Source: Stygiobacter electus
Lineage (GTDB): Bacteria; Bacteroidota; Ignavibacteria; Ignavibacteriales; Melioribacteraceae
DNA: 64,000 nt
NCBI GenBank assembly: GCA_029210465.1
Contig: JARGDL010000006.1
Span: 62,001-126,000, forward strand
Reading direction: 5' to 3'
A program made the translations under genes and the position numbers. The notes below the pieces were generated by a model that was given only the letters and a program-made list of their open reading frames with translations, was not told where the DNA came from and did not search any database. Shown here piece after piece: positions 28,302 to 36,573 of the stretch. How positions within the stretch are numbered: position 1 is the first letter of the stretch; every line of letters begins with the position of its first letter.

Positions 28302-29855
28302 TTAGAACATTAACCATTTAAAAGTTGTAAAGATGGTCCATGGATTATCAGGCCTCTTGCTCATTCCACTATTTACAATTTTGCTATCATAAAAATCACC
28401 AAGTGATAAATAAGCGGCATGTAATTCAATATTCATAAAAACAGCAGGGACAAATGATAATTTTCCATTAACTTCAAAACCTATAAAATTTCCACCACCA
28501 AATGGAGAATATTGACTTAATGCAGTTGCAATACCAATTTTTCCAATTAATTTATTTGGAATAAATCCATGACTTAAATTAATTGTTCCACCGAATTGAC
28601 CAAGACCAATGTTTGATAAATCTGGAACTGCAGAAATATAACGATTAACAACATTTGCATGAGGATATAATAGATATGCGCCACTGCTTACAAAAATAGC
28701 ACCAGGCGAACCCCAAGTATTTCCAGTAATCACTCCAGAATATTTTCCATCTTTAATATTGTTATCATCTCCAGTGGCAAAAATTAAATCTGCTGAAATT
28801 ATATCATCAATGGTTTGACCATATTTATAACCAGCTCTTAAATTTGCTGCAACACCTAAAATATCTACCGTTTTGTTATAGACATTAGGTTTAGATTTTG
28901 TGTTCGTCAATGCTTGACCAAAATTAGCAACAATAAAAGAATTAAGAGACCATCTACCTAAATTAAATTCGGCATTATAATTTGAATAAGTGCCAAGCCA
29001 AAAAATATCTGCACGATAATCTGCACCATTAAAATTAAATTGGAATGTTCCATTGTAATCATTTAATAAACTATTTAATCCTTGACCTAAAATTGAAACA
29101 CCGCCTTCACCATTACCACGGTCATAAACATACCAAAGTGAAAATCCTTGTCGCCAATTTGGAGTAATATCAAAATCCGCAATAGCTTCCCAAAGAGTAA
29201 CATCATCAAATTGTTGAACATTGTTTTCATAAAGTTGATAATAACCCGCTTTCCATCTATACCAATCTTTATCATTACGAATTGAAATACCAACGCCATC
29301 GCTTCCCCAATAAGCAAGACGATAACCAGTATTTAACATTGTGTTGAGCATAGTTCTATAAGGATTATATGGTGTATCGAATAATCTTTGTAACCCTAAA
29401 TTAATAGCCCAACCTTTAGCAGGGATTAATTCGAGCTCAACATTTTGAGTTTGAATATTAACTTGATCGGCATTAAAAGCTGAACCAAAATTACCACCAA
29501 CACCATAAGATGCATCACCCCAAGTCCAATCAATTTCAAATGAAGCTCTTAATATTGCTTTACCATTTAATAAGTTAGGCTGGTAAATAAAAAATGGCAA
29601 TAATCTTTGTTCAAAATAAAATGCTTGAGAACCTGTTTGTGTTGTATTTCCACTAAAAAGTCTTCCAACAATTTGTCCTTTCAATAAATCATTACTTGCA
29701 TAAAAATTTGAAGTAACACCTTGAGTGATAAAAAATGCTAATGCTTGAAATTCTCTTGGTGGCTGCTCGGGAACTTTCATTGGATCAAAATTCCATGCAT
29801 GCTGTGGAAATGAAATTGTTGAAATGATAAATAATATTGACAATATTTTTTTCAT
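28302..29855 (-). CDS. Outer-membrane beta-barrel protein of unknown function
   Basis: Protein of 517 residues with a signal peptide (about 1-18). It has many amphipathic strands rich in Trp, Tyr and Asn (W-T-W-G-D-A-S-Y-G, F-N-F-N-G-A-D-Y-R-A-D) and ends K-W-L-M-F, with the terminal Phe of an outer-membrane barrel. I do not recognise a named porin family. AGAGGAT lies before the ATG. A 13-codon micro-frame ends 1 nt before this ATG, and an inverted repeat spans the upstream spacer, so translation may be coupled or attenuated. Its place between a lipoprotein and a lipoprotein hydrolase suggests a role in bringing the operon substrate across the outer membrane. Confidence 0.8.
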   Translation of the reverse strand: MKKILSILFIISTISFPQHAWNFDPMKVPEQPPREFQALAFFITQGVTSNFYASNDLLKGQIVGRLFSGNTTQTGSQAFYFEQRLLPFFIYQPNLLNGKAILRASFEIDWTWGDASYGVGGNFGSAFNADQVNIQTQNVELELIPAKGWAINLGLQRLFDTPYNPYRTMLNTMLNTGYRLAYWGSDGVGISIRNDKDWYRWKAGYYQLYENNVQQFDDVTLWEAIADFDITPNWRQGFSLWYVYDRGNGEGGVSILGQGLNSLLNDYNGTFQFNFNGADYRADIFWLGTYSNYNAEFNLGRWSLNSFIVANFGQALTNTKSKPNVYNKTVDILGVAANLRAGYKYGQTIDDIISADLIFATGDDNNIKDGKYSGVITGNTWGSPGAIFVSSGAYLLYPHANVVNRYISAVPDLSNIGLGQFGGTINLSHGFIPNKLIGKIGIATALSQYSPFGGGNFIGFEVNGKLSFVPAVFMNIELHAAYLSLGDFYDSKIVNSGMSKRPDNPWTIFTTFKWLMF

Positions 29856-29856
29856 A

Positions 29857-29898
29857 TCATCCTCTGAAATGATATTTAAAAGAAAGAGGATTTTTCAT
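29857..29898 (-). CDS. Leader micro-ORF (13 residues) before the outer-membrane protein gene
   Basis: The ATG at 29898 follows GGAGGT with a 5-nt spacer, one of the strongest ribosome-binding sites in the window. It encodes M-K-N-P-L-S-F-K-Y-H-F-R-G and stops at TGA one base before the ATG of the outer-membrane protein. The arrangement is that of a translationally coupled leader peptide. Nearly all of its start codon lies inside one arm of a perfect 14-bp inverted repeat. Existence of the peptide is inference. Confidence 0.5.
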   Translation of the reverse strand: MKNPLSFKYHFRG

Positions 29899-29957
29899 TT
29901 TCCACCTCCACACTTTTTGTTTATATATTTCATAAAATTTTTTTGAAAAATCCTCTT
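29884..29957 (-). promoter_or_regulatory. Perfect 14-bp inverted repeat in the spacer before the outer-membrane protein gene
   Basis: Arms AAGAGGATTTTTCA (29884-29897) and TGAAAAATCCTCTT (29944-29957) are exact complements separated by 46 nt. On the minus strand the second arm covers the TG of the micro-ORF start codon and its next codons, while the GGAGGT lies in the loop; TCTTTT follows the stem. It could act as an attenuator, a stabilising 3' hairpin for the upstream lipoprotein message, or both. Confidence 0.7.
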
Positions 29958-29967
29958 AGTTAAAAAT

Positions 29968-30480
29968 CTAATTTTTCTTTACATAGTTTTGAACATTAGT
30001 AGTACCAAATGCCCCATTATTTGTTGAGCCAAAACCCTTTTCTGGAGTTGGAGCTGTGTTTTGTGTTCCACTAATTAATACAACTTCATACTTCATTGTA
30101 TTAGGATTTACAGAAGTGTTGATTTGATAAATACCTTCGTTTGATGCAGCACTTGGCTTGGTTTGAACAATAGAAATTTTGTGTATATCTGTATTTGTTG
30201 ATTTTGTTAAAACATAGGTGCCTTCATAAACTATAGAAGTTTTGTTTTTGTTAACTTGTTTTACATAGTAAGTATTGTTCTCATTAAATGTAGCGTAAAT
30301 ACTATCTATACCTCCGACAGAAGCAAAGATTGTATTGAGTAAAGGCGCAACATTTGAACCAGTTGAAATCCATGTACCAATTATTGGATCTTTTGTTTGT
30401 GTTTCAACAGGATTATTATCACTTTTTTTACAACCAAAAAGCAGAATAGAAATTAATGCAACTGCTAATAACTTTTTCAT
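29968..30480 (-). CDS. Small lipoprotein with lipocalin-like fold
   Basis: Protein of 170 residues with lipobox L-F-G-C (C17) followed by K-K-S-D. The mature part starts D-P-I-I-G-T-W-I-S-T, the typical opening strand of lipocalin-like domains in Bacteroidota lipoproteins, and continues as beta-strands (Y-A-T-F-N-E-N-N-T-Y-Y-V). Such domains bind small hydrophobic ligands or act structurally; no ligand is known here. Strong AGGAGG before the ATG. It follows the acyl-CoA ligase gene by 9 bp and precedes the outer-membrane protein gene, so a ligand-carrier role in the same uptake pathway is plausible. Confidence 0.8.
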   Translation of the reverse strand: MKKLLAVALISILLFGCKKSDNNPVETQTKDPIIGTWISTGSNVAPLLNTIFASVGGIDSIYATFNENNTYYVKQVNKNKTSIVYEGTYVLTKSTNTDIHKISIVQTKPSAASNEGIYQINTSVNPNTMKYEVVLISGTQNTAPTPEKGFGSTNNGAFGTTNVQNYVKKN

Positions 30481-30489
30481 TTGTTCCTC

Positions 30490-32016
30490 CTATTTTTTTG
30501 TTTGATGTTTTTTATGAATTGCAAGAAGTTTTTTCCTATCAATTTTTCCCGCTTCATTCTTCGGTATCTCATTCACAAAATGGATATACTTTGGAATTTT
30601 ATATTTAGCTAAACCTTCAAAACAAAAATTTTTTATTTCTTCTTCAGTTAAATTTTCACTTTCATTTTTAACAATAAAAGCAGAACCAACCTCTCCCCAC
30701 TTTTCATCATCAACACCAATAACTGCAACTTCTTTTAATTTTTGATTTGTTAAAAGAAATCTTTCAATTTCTGCTGGATAAACATTTTCACCACCACTTA
30801 TAAACATATTTTTCTTTCTATCAACAACATAGAAATATCCTTCATCATCTTTCATTACCATATCCCCAGTGTGAAACCAACCATCAGTAATTGATTTAGC
30901 TGTTTCATCTGGTTTACGCCAATAACCTGGAGTAACGACAGGCGATTTTAACCAAAGTTCACCAACTTGATTTGCTCCAAGTTCATTTCCATTATCATCA
31001 ACAATTTTTACATCGAAATAAAAATTTGGAAAACCAATTGAACCTTTTTTTCTAATTGCATCTTTTTGATGTAAAGAAAAAACATTTGGACCAACTTCAG
31101 TTAAACCATAACCTTGCCGTATAAAAATTCCTTTTTCGTGCCATTTATTAATTAATGGAATAGGCATTGGTGCACCACCAACAATTGCATAACGAACAGA
31201 ACTTAAATCAACTTTTTCAAACTTTGGTGAATCACTCATCATTTGAAGCATTGTCGGTACACCAAATAAAATTGTTGCTTGTTCTTTTTCCATCAAATCA
31301 AGAATCAACTCTGCATCAAATTTTTGAAGAATTGTATGCGAAGCACCATGATGTAAAAATGGAGTGAATAAAACATTCCATCCACCTGTATGAAAAAATG
31401 GAGCGAAACTTTGCGTGTGATCCCGGCTTGTTAGATCCAATCTTAAACCTGTATTTATTGAATTCCAAAACAACATTCTGTGATTAATTATAGCACCTTT
31501 CGAAAGCCCTGTTGTACCAGCCGTGTATAAAATCATTACAATATCATCTTCAGTAATTTCAATATTAATCTTACCAGTTTGCTCGAATTTCCCATCAAGA
31601 ATGTTAGTTAAAGATTCTATTTCAATTTTATTATCAACTTTAGAAATTGATTCAAGTTTTTGAACTTCGCTCAAATATTCTTTTTCATAAATAAATAATT
31701 TTGGTTCTGCGTCGTTTATTAAAATATCAAGTTCACGTGGTGTTAATCTGAAATTAAGTGGGACAATAATTAATCCACTTTTTACACATGCAGTAAAAAT
31801 TAAAACATACTCGGCTCTATTTTTTGAATACACTGCAATTCTATCACCTTTCGAAAAATTTAATTCATCAATGAAATATTTTGCTAATTGGTTTGCTCGA
31901 TAATTAAAATCTTTATAATTCCATTCACGTTGTGTATGATATTCTCTTAAAAATAATTTTTCTGGATTATAAACAGACCACTTTTCAAGCCAGTCAAAAT
32001 GATTATTAATTTTCAT
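30490..32016 (-). CDS. AMP-binding acyl-CoA synthetase
   Basis: The start is the ATG at 32016 with AAGGGAT upstream, giving 508 residues; the longer frame adds an unlikely N-terminus. The motifs of the ANL superfamily are intact: P-loop Y-T-A-G-T-T-G-L-S-K-G, G-Y-G-L-T-E-V-G, D-G-W-F-H-T-G-D-M and the C-terminal catalytic Lys in E-A-G-K-I-D-R-K. The enzyme joins a carboxylic acid to CoA with ATP via an acyl-adenylate. The chain length of its substrate cannot be read from sequence. The gene overlaps the symporter gene by 11 bp, suggesting that the acid imported by the symporter is activated directly. Confidence 0.93.
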   Translation of the reverse strand: MKINNHFDWLEKWSVYNPEKLFLREYHTQREWNYKDFNYRANQLAKYFIDELNFSKGDRIAVYSKNRAEYVLIFTACVKSGLIIVPLNFRLTPRELDILINDAEPKLFIYEKEYLSEVQKLESISKVDNKIEIESLTNILDGKFEQTGKINIEITEDDIVMILYTAGTTGLSKGAIINHRMLFWNSINTGLRLDLTSRDHTQSFAPFFHTGGWNVLFTPFLHHGASHTILQKFDAELILDLMEKEQATILFGVPTMLQMMSDSPKFEKVDLSSVRYAIVGGAPMPIPLINKWHEKGIFIRQGYGLTEVGPNVFSLHQKDAIRKKGSIGFPNFYFDVKIVDDNGNELGANQVGELWLKSPVVTPGYWRKPDETAKSITDGWFHTGDMVMKDDEGYFYVVDRKKNMFISGGENVYPAEIERFLLTNQKLKEVAVIGVDDEKWGEVGSAFIVKNESENLTEEEIKNFCFEGLAKYKIPKYIHFVNEIPKNEAGKIDRKKLLAIHKKHQTKK

Positions 32017-33526
32017 TTTTATCCCTTGAAATAAAATGTAATAATCCACCAACTATTAGTGAAGAAGCAATAGCCATTGCTGCAGCAACACCTGGATTTT
32101 CACCTGTTGCTTGAGTAAAAGGAATTTTAATTTGTCCATAATAAAAAATGAAGTGAACAACTATTGCAGTAAAAGAAGCTGTAATAACAGTTTGTTTTTT
32201 TATATTCTTTAAAAACATTCCAAAGAAAATTGGAACAAATGCAGCAGCAAAAAAAGCATAAACACCATTCTGAGCAAAAATTCCAACGCTTAATTTTGGA
32301 TTTGTCAATTGTTGATATGACAAAATGAATGAAATAAACCCAATGAAGATAATTACTACTCTGTTTATAATAATAAATTTTCTGGCATTAGCATCAGCAT
32401 TAACATCAATAAAATTTTTCAGCAATGGTTTAATTAAATCATTTGTAATTGTTGTTGAAATTGATTGAATTAATCCTTCAATTGTAGAAATACCCGCTGA
32501 AAGTAAACCCATTATCACAATTAATCCAACAAACCAGGAAAATTTTTTAACTACATAAGCAGATATTATTTGATCAACTTTCAGTACTGACCCGTTTAAT
32601 GTTAAATCTGGAAAAGTTAATCTTGCCCACAGACCAGTAATTACAACAATAAAAAATAAAAACTGAATGACGACTGCAGTCAATAAATATTTATCTACTT
32701 GACTTTCAGTTTTAAGCAAAAGTGATTTTGTTATTATGTGCGGCTGACAAATAATCGCCACACCAATAATTATTTGAGTAAAAAAGATTTCAAAATAATC
32801 TCTAAATAAAAAAGAACTTTCATTTGTAAGATGAACTAGTTTTGGATCAATAGCTTGTAACTTATTTACCAATCCATTAAAACCATCAGACAAATAAGAT
32901 GATCCGCTACTAAGCATAATAATAGCAACTGCAATCATAACAATTGCCTGAACAGTATTTGTATAAACCATTGAATTTGCACCACCAAACATCATGTAGC
33001 CAAAAATAAAAACCGAAATAAAAATCAAAACGTTAAATTGATTAACATTAAGAGCTTTTGAAAGAACATTTGTTAATCCAACATTAATTAAAACAATGAA
33101 AGTAATTAACAGTAGAGAAAGAACTGCAAAAAATATTGAATAACCTTTACTATTATAGCGTGAACCCATCCATTGAGAAAGAGTTAATGCTTTTACACTT
33201 GTTCCATGTTTGCGAAAACTTTTTGTTAAAACAACAAGTGATATTAATGAAGCAATTGGTAAAACAAATCCAAAAGAGATTACAGCACTAAAGCCATAAT
33301 AAGCTATAAAGCCAGGATTAATTACAAAAGTAGCTGCGCTTGTCATAGAAGCAGCTAATGACAAACCAACAGCTATTGAAGAAAAATTAATACTGCCTAA
33401 TGCATAATCGCTAATTGATTTTGTTTTTAATGCACCTCTGATAACAAAAAATAGAATTACCAATGCATAAAGAATAACAAGAATCCAAGTTGCAATAATC
33501 ATTTCATTAGTTGCTGATAAATTCAT
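32006..33526 (-). CDS. Sodium:solute symporter (SSS family)
   Basis: Integral membrane protein of 506 residues with 12-14 hydrophobic helices. The start is the ATG at 33526 with AAGGGAA upstream. Family features are the helix-1/2 region with A-L-G-S-I-N-F-S-S-I-A-V-G-L-S and the helix with M-F-G-G-A-N-S-M-V-Y-T-N-T-V-Q. SSS transporters use the sodium gradient to import sugars, amino acids, short carboxylates or vitamins. Overlap with an acyl-CoA ligase gene suggests a monocarboxylate-type substrate, but that is inference from context only. Confidence 0.92.
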   Translation of the reverse strand: MNLSATNEMIIATWILVILYALVILFFVIRGALKTKSISDYALGSINFSSIAVGLSLAASMTSAATFVINPGFIAYYGFSAVISFGFVLPIASLISLVVLTKSFRKHGTSVKALTLSQWMGSRYNSKGYSIFFAVLSLLLITFIVLINVGLTNVLSKALNVNQFNVLIFISVFIFGYMMFGGANSMVYTNTVQAIVMIAVAIIMLSSGSSYLSDGFNGLVNKLQAIDPKLVHLTNESSFLFRDYFEIFFTQIIIGVAIICQPHIITKSLLLKTESQVDKYLLTAVVIQFLFFIVVITGLWARLTFPDLTLNGSVLKVDQIISAYVVKKFSWFVGLIVIMGLLSAGISTIEGLIQSISTTITNDLIKPLLKNFIDVNADANARKFIIINRVVIIFIGFISFILSYQQLTNPKLSVGIFAQNGVYAFFAAAFVPIFFGMFLKNIKKQTVITASFTAIVVHFIFYYGQIKIPFTQATGENPGVAAAMAIASSLIVGGLLHFISRDKNEN

Positions 33527-33536
33527 TTTTTCCCTT

Positions 33537-34532
33537 TTACCAATTAAAAATTGCACTTGCAAAAGCCAAACCACCACCAGAACCCATAAAAAGAATTATG
33601 TCGCCGGATTTTAATTTTCCTTTTTTGTTCGCGTCATGTAAAGCCATGGGAATACAAGCCGAACCTGTGTACCCATAATATTCCATAATTGTATGAGCTC
33701 TTTCACGCGATACATTTAGGTTGTCCAAAGTTTCGTAAATGCTATTAATATTAAGTTGAGTAAAAAAATATAGGTCGATTTGCTCAGGAATTAGGTTAGC
33801 TTTTTTTGTTATGTTTTTAATTATTCGAGTCCAAGTTGTTGGATTAATTTCTTTTGGGAATTTTTTTACAAACTTTAAATAATGATCTCCATTTTCCAAA
33901 ACTTCTTTTGAAAAAGGTTTGGATGTTCCACCAGCATAAATTCCCATCCAATCATGATATTGACCTTCTGTATATAATTCACTTATAACAAAACCTTTAG
34001 TTAAATCTGAAGTTGCGGATAACAAAACACCTGCAGCACCATCAGCAAAAATTGTAACAGTTTTTTTGTCTTTCATATTCAAATATTTACTCATAGCATA
34101 AGCACCAATTACAAGAATGTTATTATACTTTTCATCTGCAATAATAAATTTTGATGCTACATCAAGAGCGGTAACAAAACCAGCACAAGCAGTGTTAATA
34201 TCAAAAGTACCCGCTTTCTTTGCCCCTAATTTGTATTGCACTACAGAAGCTGTTGAAGGAGAAATATATTCAGGAGTATCAGTAGCTACAATTATTAAAT
34301 CAATATCCTCAGCACTAAAATTTGCGTTGTTCAAAATATCAATAGCAGCATTATATGCTAATGTACCAGTCGATTCATTTTCATTACACCATCTTCTTTC
34401 TTTAATATTAAGATTTTCAACCAACCAAGTACCAACATCTTCTCCAAGTAATTCATTAAAATAAGAATTAGAAATTATTCGCGATGGTGCAAAAGAACCT
34501 GTAGCTTTAATGTATGCATTTCTCATTTTCAT
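33537..34532 (-). CDS. Ketoacyl-ACP synthase III-like enzyme lacking two triad residues
   Basis: Thiolase-fold enzyme of 331 residues, colinear with FabH. The nucleophile is present (C116 in I-N-T-A-C-A-G-F), as is the C-terminal G-S-G-G-G-L-A-F. In the place of FabH P-H-Q-A-N the sequence reads F-T-Q-L-N, so the catalytic His is Thr258. In the place of Y-G-N-T-S it reads Y-G-Y-T-G, so the catalytic Asn is Tyr288. It is therefore unlikely to run the ordinary malonyl-ACP condensation and may form or cleave an unusual acyl product. Two candidate starts lie 6 bp apart (34532, 34526). It is 6 bp after the SDR gene and 10 bp before the symporter gene. Confidence 0.87.
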   Translation of the reverse strand: MKMRNAYIKATGSFAPSRIISNSYFNELLGEDVGTWLVENLNIKERRWCNENESTGTLAYNAAIDILNNANFSAEDIDLIIVATDTPEYISPSTASVVQYKLGAKKAGTFDINTACAGFVTALDVASKFIIADEKYNNILVIGAYAMSKYLNMKDKKTVTIFADGAAGVLLSATSDLTKGFVISELYTEGQYHDWMGIYAGGTSKPFSKEVLENGDHYLKFVKKFPKEINPTTWTRIIKNITKKANLIPEQIDLYFFTQLNINSIYETLDNLNVSRERAHTIMEYYGYTGSACIPMALHDANKKGKLKSGDIILFMGSGGGLAFASAIFNW

Positions 34533-34538
34533 CTCTAT

Positions 34539-35282
34539 TTATGATATTACTCCGCCATCAACACTTAATACTGCGCCGTTTATAAATGATGCTTCTTCGC
34601 TTGCTAAAAAGCAATACGCATTTGCAATATCTTCTGGTTTACCTAATCTACCTAGTGGAGTTTTTTCTTTCATCATATTGATTATTTTTTCAGGCATAGT
34701 AGCAACCATTTCGGTAGCAATAAAACCTGGTGCAACTGCATTTACATTAATTCCTTTTCTACCAAGCTCACGTGCCCAAACTTTTGTCATTCCAATAACA
34801 CCTGCTTTTGCTGCTACATAATTTGTTTGTCCGAAATTACCGTATAGTCCAACAACAGAAGTTGCATTAATTATTTTACCATATTGTTGTTCAACCATAA
34901 AAGGTGAGACTGCTTTTGTGCAATTAAAAACACCTGTTAGATTAACATCAATTACCTGTTGCCATTGTTCTGGTGTCAATTTTAAAAGTGTAGCATCTCT
35001 TACAATTCCAGCATTATTAATTAAAATATCTATGCGTTTATGCTTTTCAATTATTACTCTAGTAGCTGTTTCCACTTCATTATAATTTGCAACATTTACT
35101 TTCATAAATTCAGTCTTAAATCCTTCAGCCAATTTTGAATTAACAAACTCATTTCCTTTTTTTTCATCAATATCCCAAATAATAACAAAAGCACCTTCAG
35201 ATAAAAATTTTTCTGCAGTTGCTTTTCCAATTCCTTGCGAGCCGCCAGTTATAATTGCAATCTTGTTATCAAGCTTTTTCAT
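34539..35282 (-). CDS. Short-chain dehydrogenase/reductase, FabG-like
   Basis: SDR of 247 residues with cofactor motif T-G-G-S-Q-G-I-G (13-20), N-N-A-G (89-92) and catalytic S142, Y155 and K159. The overall sequence resembles 3-oxoacyl-ACP/CoA reductases (V-N-V-N-A-V-A-P-G-F-I-A-T-E-M style C-terminal half). The likely reaction is NAD(P)H-dependent interconversion of a 3-oxoacyl and a 3-hydroxyacyl thioester; acetoacetyl-CoA reductases look the same. GGAG precedes the ATG. First enzyme gene of the run that continues with the KASIII-like gene, symporter and acyl-CoA ligase. Confidence 0.92.
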   Translation of the reverse strand: MKKLDNKIAIITGGSQGIGKATAEKFLSEGAFVIIWDIDEKKGNEFVNSKLAEGFKTEFMKVNVANYNEVETATRVIIEKHKRIDILINNAGIVRDATLLKLTPEQWQQVIDVNLTGVFNCTKAVSPFMVEQQYGKIINATSVVGLYGNFGQTNYVAAKAGVIGMTKVWARELGRKGINVNAVAPGFIATEMVATMPEKIINMMKEKTPLGRLGKPEDIANAYCFLASEEASFINGAVLSVDGGVIS

Positions 35283-35302
35283 GTTAGCTCCAACTTTTTA
35301 AT

Positions 35303-35320
35303 TGTTTCAAAAATTTAAAA
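35303..35320. promoter_or_regulatory. Candidate regulator-binding site before the SDR-led operon
   Basis: The 11-mer TGTTTCAAAAA followed by TTTAAAAC lies between the regulator stop and the SDR start. The same 11-mer, inverted, occurs upstream of the regulator gene within 35837-35860. A shared palindromic word in both upstream regions suggests a common operator. Confidence 0.35.
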
Positions 35321-35338
35321 CGATCATTGTAAAAAAAA

Positions 35339-35851
35339 TTACTTGTAAATTTTTGCTCTTTCTTTAAACCATGCCTTTAAAAAATCTTCATGATACTTTT
35401 CCATCAGCTCATAAAATTTTTCCATTTCTTCAATTCTAAGTTTCAAAGTATTATGATCTTCAGTTTTTTCTTTTGACAATAAGTTTTTAAAATGTCTTGC
35501 TAAACGAGTATTACTTCTTATTAATTCTAAATTGTTTCTATAAGCTATTTCGAAAATTTCAGGTTGAATTTCATAAAAATCTTTTCTACTGGTTGGCTGC
35601 CACACTCTTCTTATCAAGCCTTTATCTCGCAATCTTCTTAATATTTGGCTTACGGGACCTTTACTTCTGTGTAAGTTTTTAGCAATTTCTTCAAGAGAAA
35701 CAGGCGTTTCTGAATAGATAAGTAAAGCAACAATATGCCCCATTAATTTGCTTAAACCAAAAGCTTTATATGCAACACCAAAATTTTTGATTATTTCATT
35801 TTTGATTTTTTCATTTTGTTTCATTTTAATCTTTTGATGTTTTTGAAACAT
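35339..35851 (-). CDS. GbsR/MarR-family transcriptional regulator
   Basis: Winged-helix protein of up to 170 residues. The helix-turn-helix is V-S-L-E-E-I-A-K-N-L-H-R-S-K-G-P-V-S with the wing D-K-G-L-I-R-R-V-W; the start E-I-I-K-N-F-G-V-A-Y and C-terminal helices match the GbsR branch of MarR proteins. An ATG 9 codons in (35824) may be the true start, because the first ATG lies inside a palindrome that looks like an operator. It is immediately upstream of and co-directional with the SDR-KASIII-symporter-ligase run, which it probably controls, likely in response to the acid or thioester handled there. Confidence 0.85.
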   Translation of the reverse strand: MFQKHQKIKMKQNEKIKNEIIKNFGVAYKAFGLSKLMGHIVALLIYSETPVSLEEIAKNLHRSKGPVSQILRRLRDKGLIRRVWQPTSRKDFYEIQPEIFEIAYRNNLELIRSNTRLARHFKNLLSKEKTEDHNTLKLRIEEMEKFYELMEKYHEDFLKAWFKERAKIYK

Positions 35852-35860
35852 TTAAAACAT
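35837..35860. promoter_or_regulatory. Candidate operator of the GbsR-like regulator
   Basis: ATGTTT-TTG-AAACAT is a perfect 6-bp inverted repeat overlapping a second AAACAT-like half site (AAAACAT). It lies at the 5' end of the regulator gene, as expected for autoregulation, and shares TTTTTGAAACA with the site at 35303. Confidence 0.4.
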
Positions 35861-35935
35861 ACAAACTCAATGATTAAATGTCAACACTTTTTTATAAGTT
35901 TGTTTTTAATTTTATAAATATTATCAAAGGTATTA

Positions 35936-36571
35936 ATGGAGATTATTTATTATTTGTTCGACCTTTTCCTTCATTTGGATAAACACATTTCTGAAATAAT
36001 AAATCAATACGGCACTTTAACTTACATTATTTTATTTCTTGTAATTTTTGCTGAGACCGGTTTGGTATTTACACCGTTTCTGCCTGGTGATTCATTACTT
36101 TTTGCTGCTGGCGCTTTTGTAGCTAAAGGTTCTTTTGATATTCATATTTTATTTTTAATTCTATCACTCGCAGCTATACTTGGTGATACTTTAAATTATT
36201 GGATTGGCCATTATTTTGGAATGAAAGTTTTTAATCTGAAATTAAAATTTCTAAAAAAAGAATATCTTGATAAAACACATCAGTTCTATGAAAAATATGG
36301 TGGTAAAACTATAATCATCGCTCGATTTGTTCCTATAGTTAGAACTTTCGCTCCTTTTGTTGCAGGAATTGGAAGTATGTCTTATTCAAAATTTATAAAG
36401 TACAATGTAGTTGGTGGAGTTTTATGGACTTCACTTTTTATTTATTGTGGTTTCTTTTTTGGGAATTTAGAGTTTGTTAAAAATAACTTTTCATTTATTG
36501 TTCTTGCAATTATTATAATTTCAATTCTACCTGGAGTATTTGAGTATTTATCACACAGGAAGAAAAAATAA
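35936..36571 (+). CDS. DedA-family inner-membrane protein
   Basis: Protein of 211 residues. The DedA/SNARE-associated domain is recognised by [19 protein letters not shown] (about 40-58), G-D-T-L-N-Y-W-I-G and [14 protein letters not shown]. Members are thought to translocate undecaprenyl phosphate or phospholipids and support envelope homeostasis and drug tolerance. AAAGG precedes the ATG. It is divergent from the GbsR-like gene and ends 2 bp from the convergent GH5-like gene. Confidence 0.93.
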   Translation: MEIIYYLFDLFLHLDKHISEIINQYGTLTYIILFLVIFAETGLVFTPFLPGDSLLFAAGAFVAKGSFDIHILFLILSLAAILGDTLNYWIGHYFGMKVFNLKLKFLKKEYLDKTHQFYEKYGGKTIIIARFVPIVRTFAPFVAGIGSMSYSKFIKYNVVGGVLWTSLFIYCGFFFGNLEFVKNNFSFIVLAIIIISILPGVFEYLSHRKKK

Positions 36572-36573
36572 TT

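Noticed and set aside
35497..35682. Short plus-strand frame opposite the GbsR-like gene
   Set aside because: Shadow of the regulator gene; no start signal or recognisable family.
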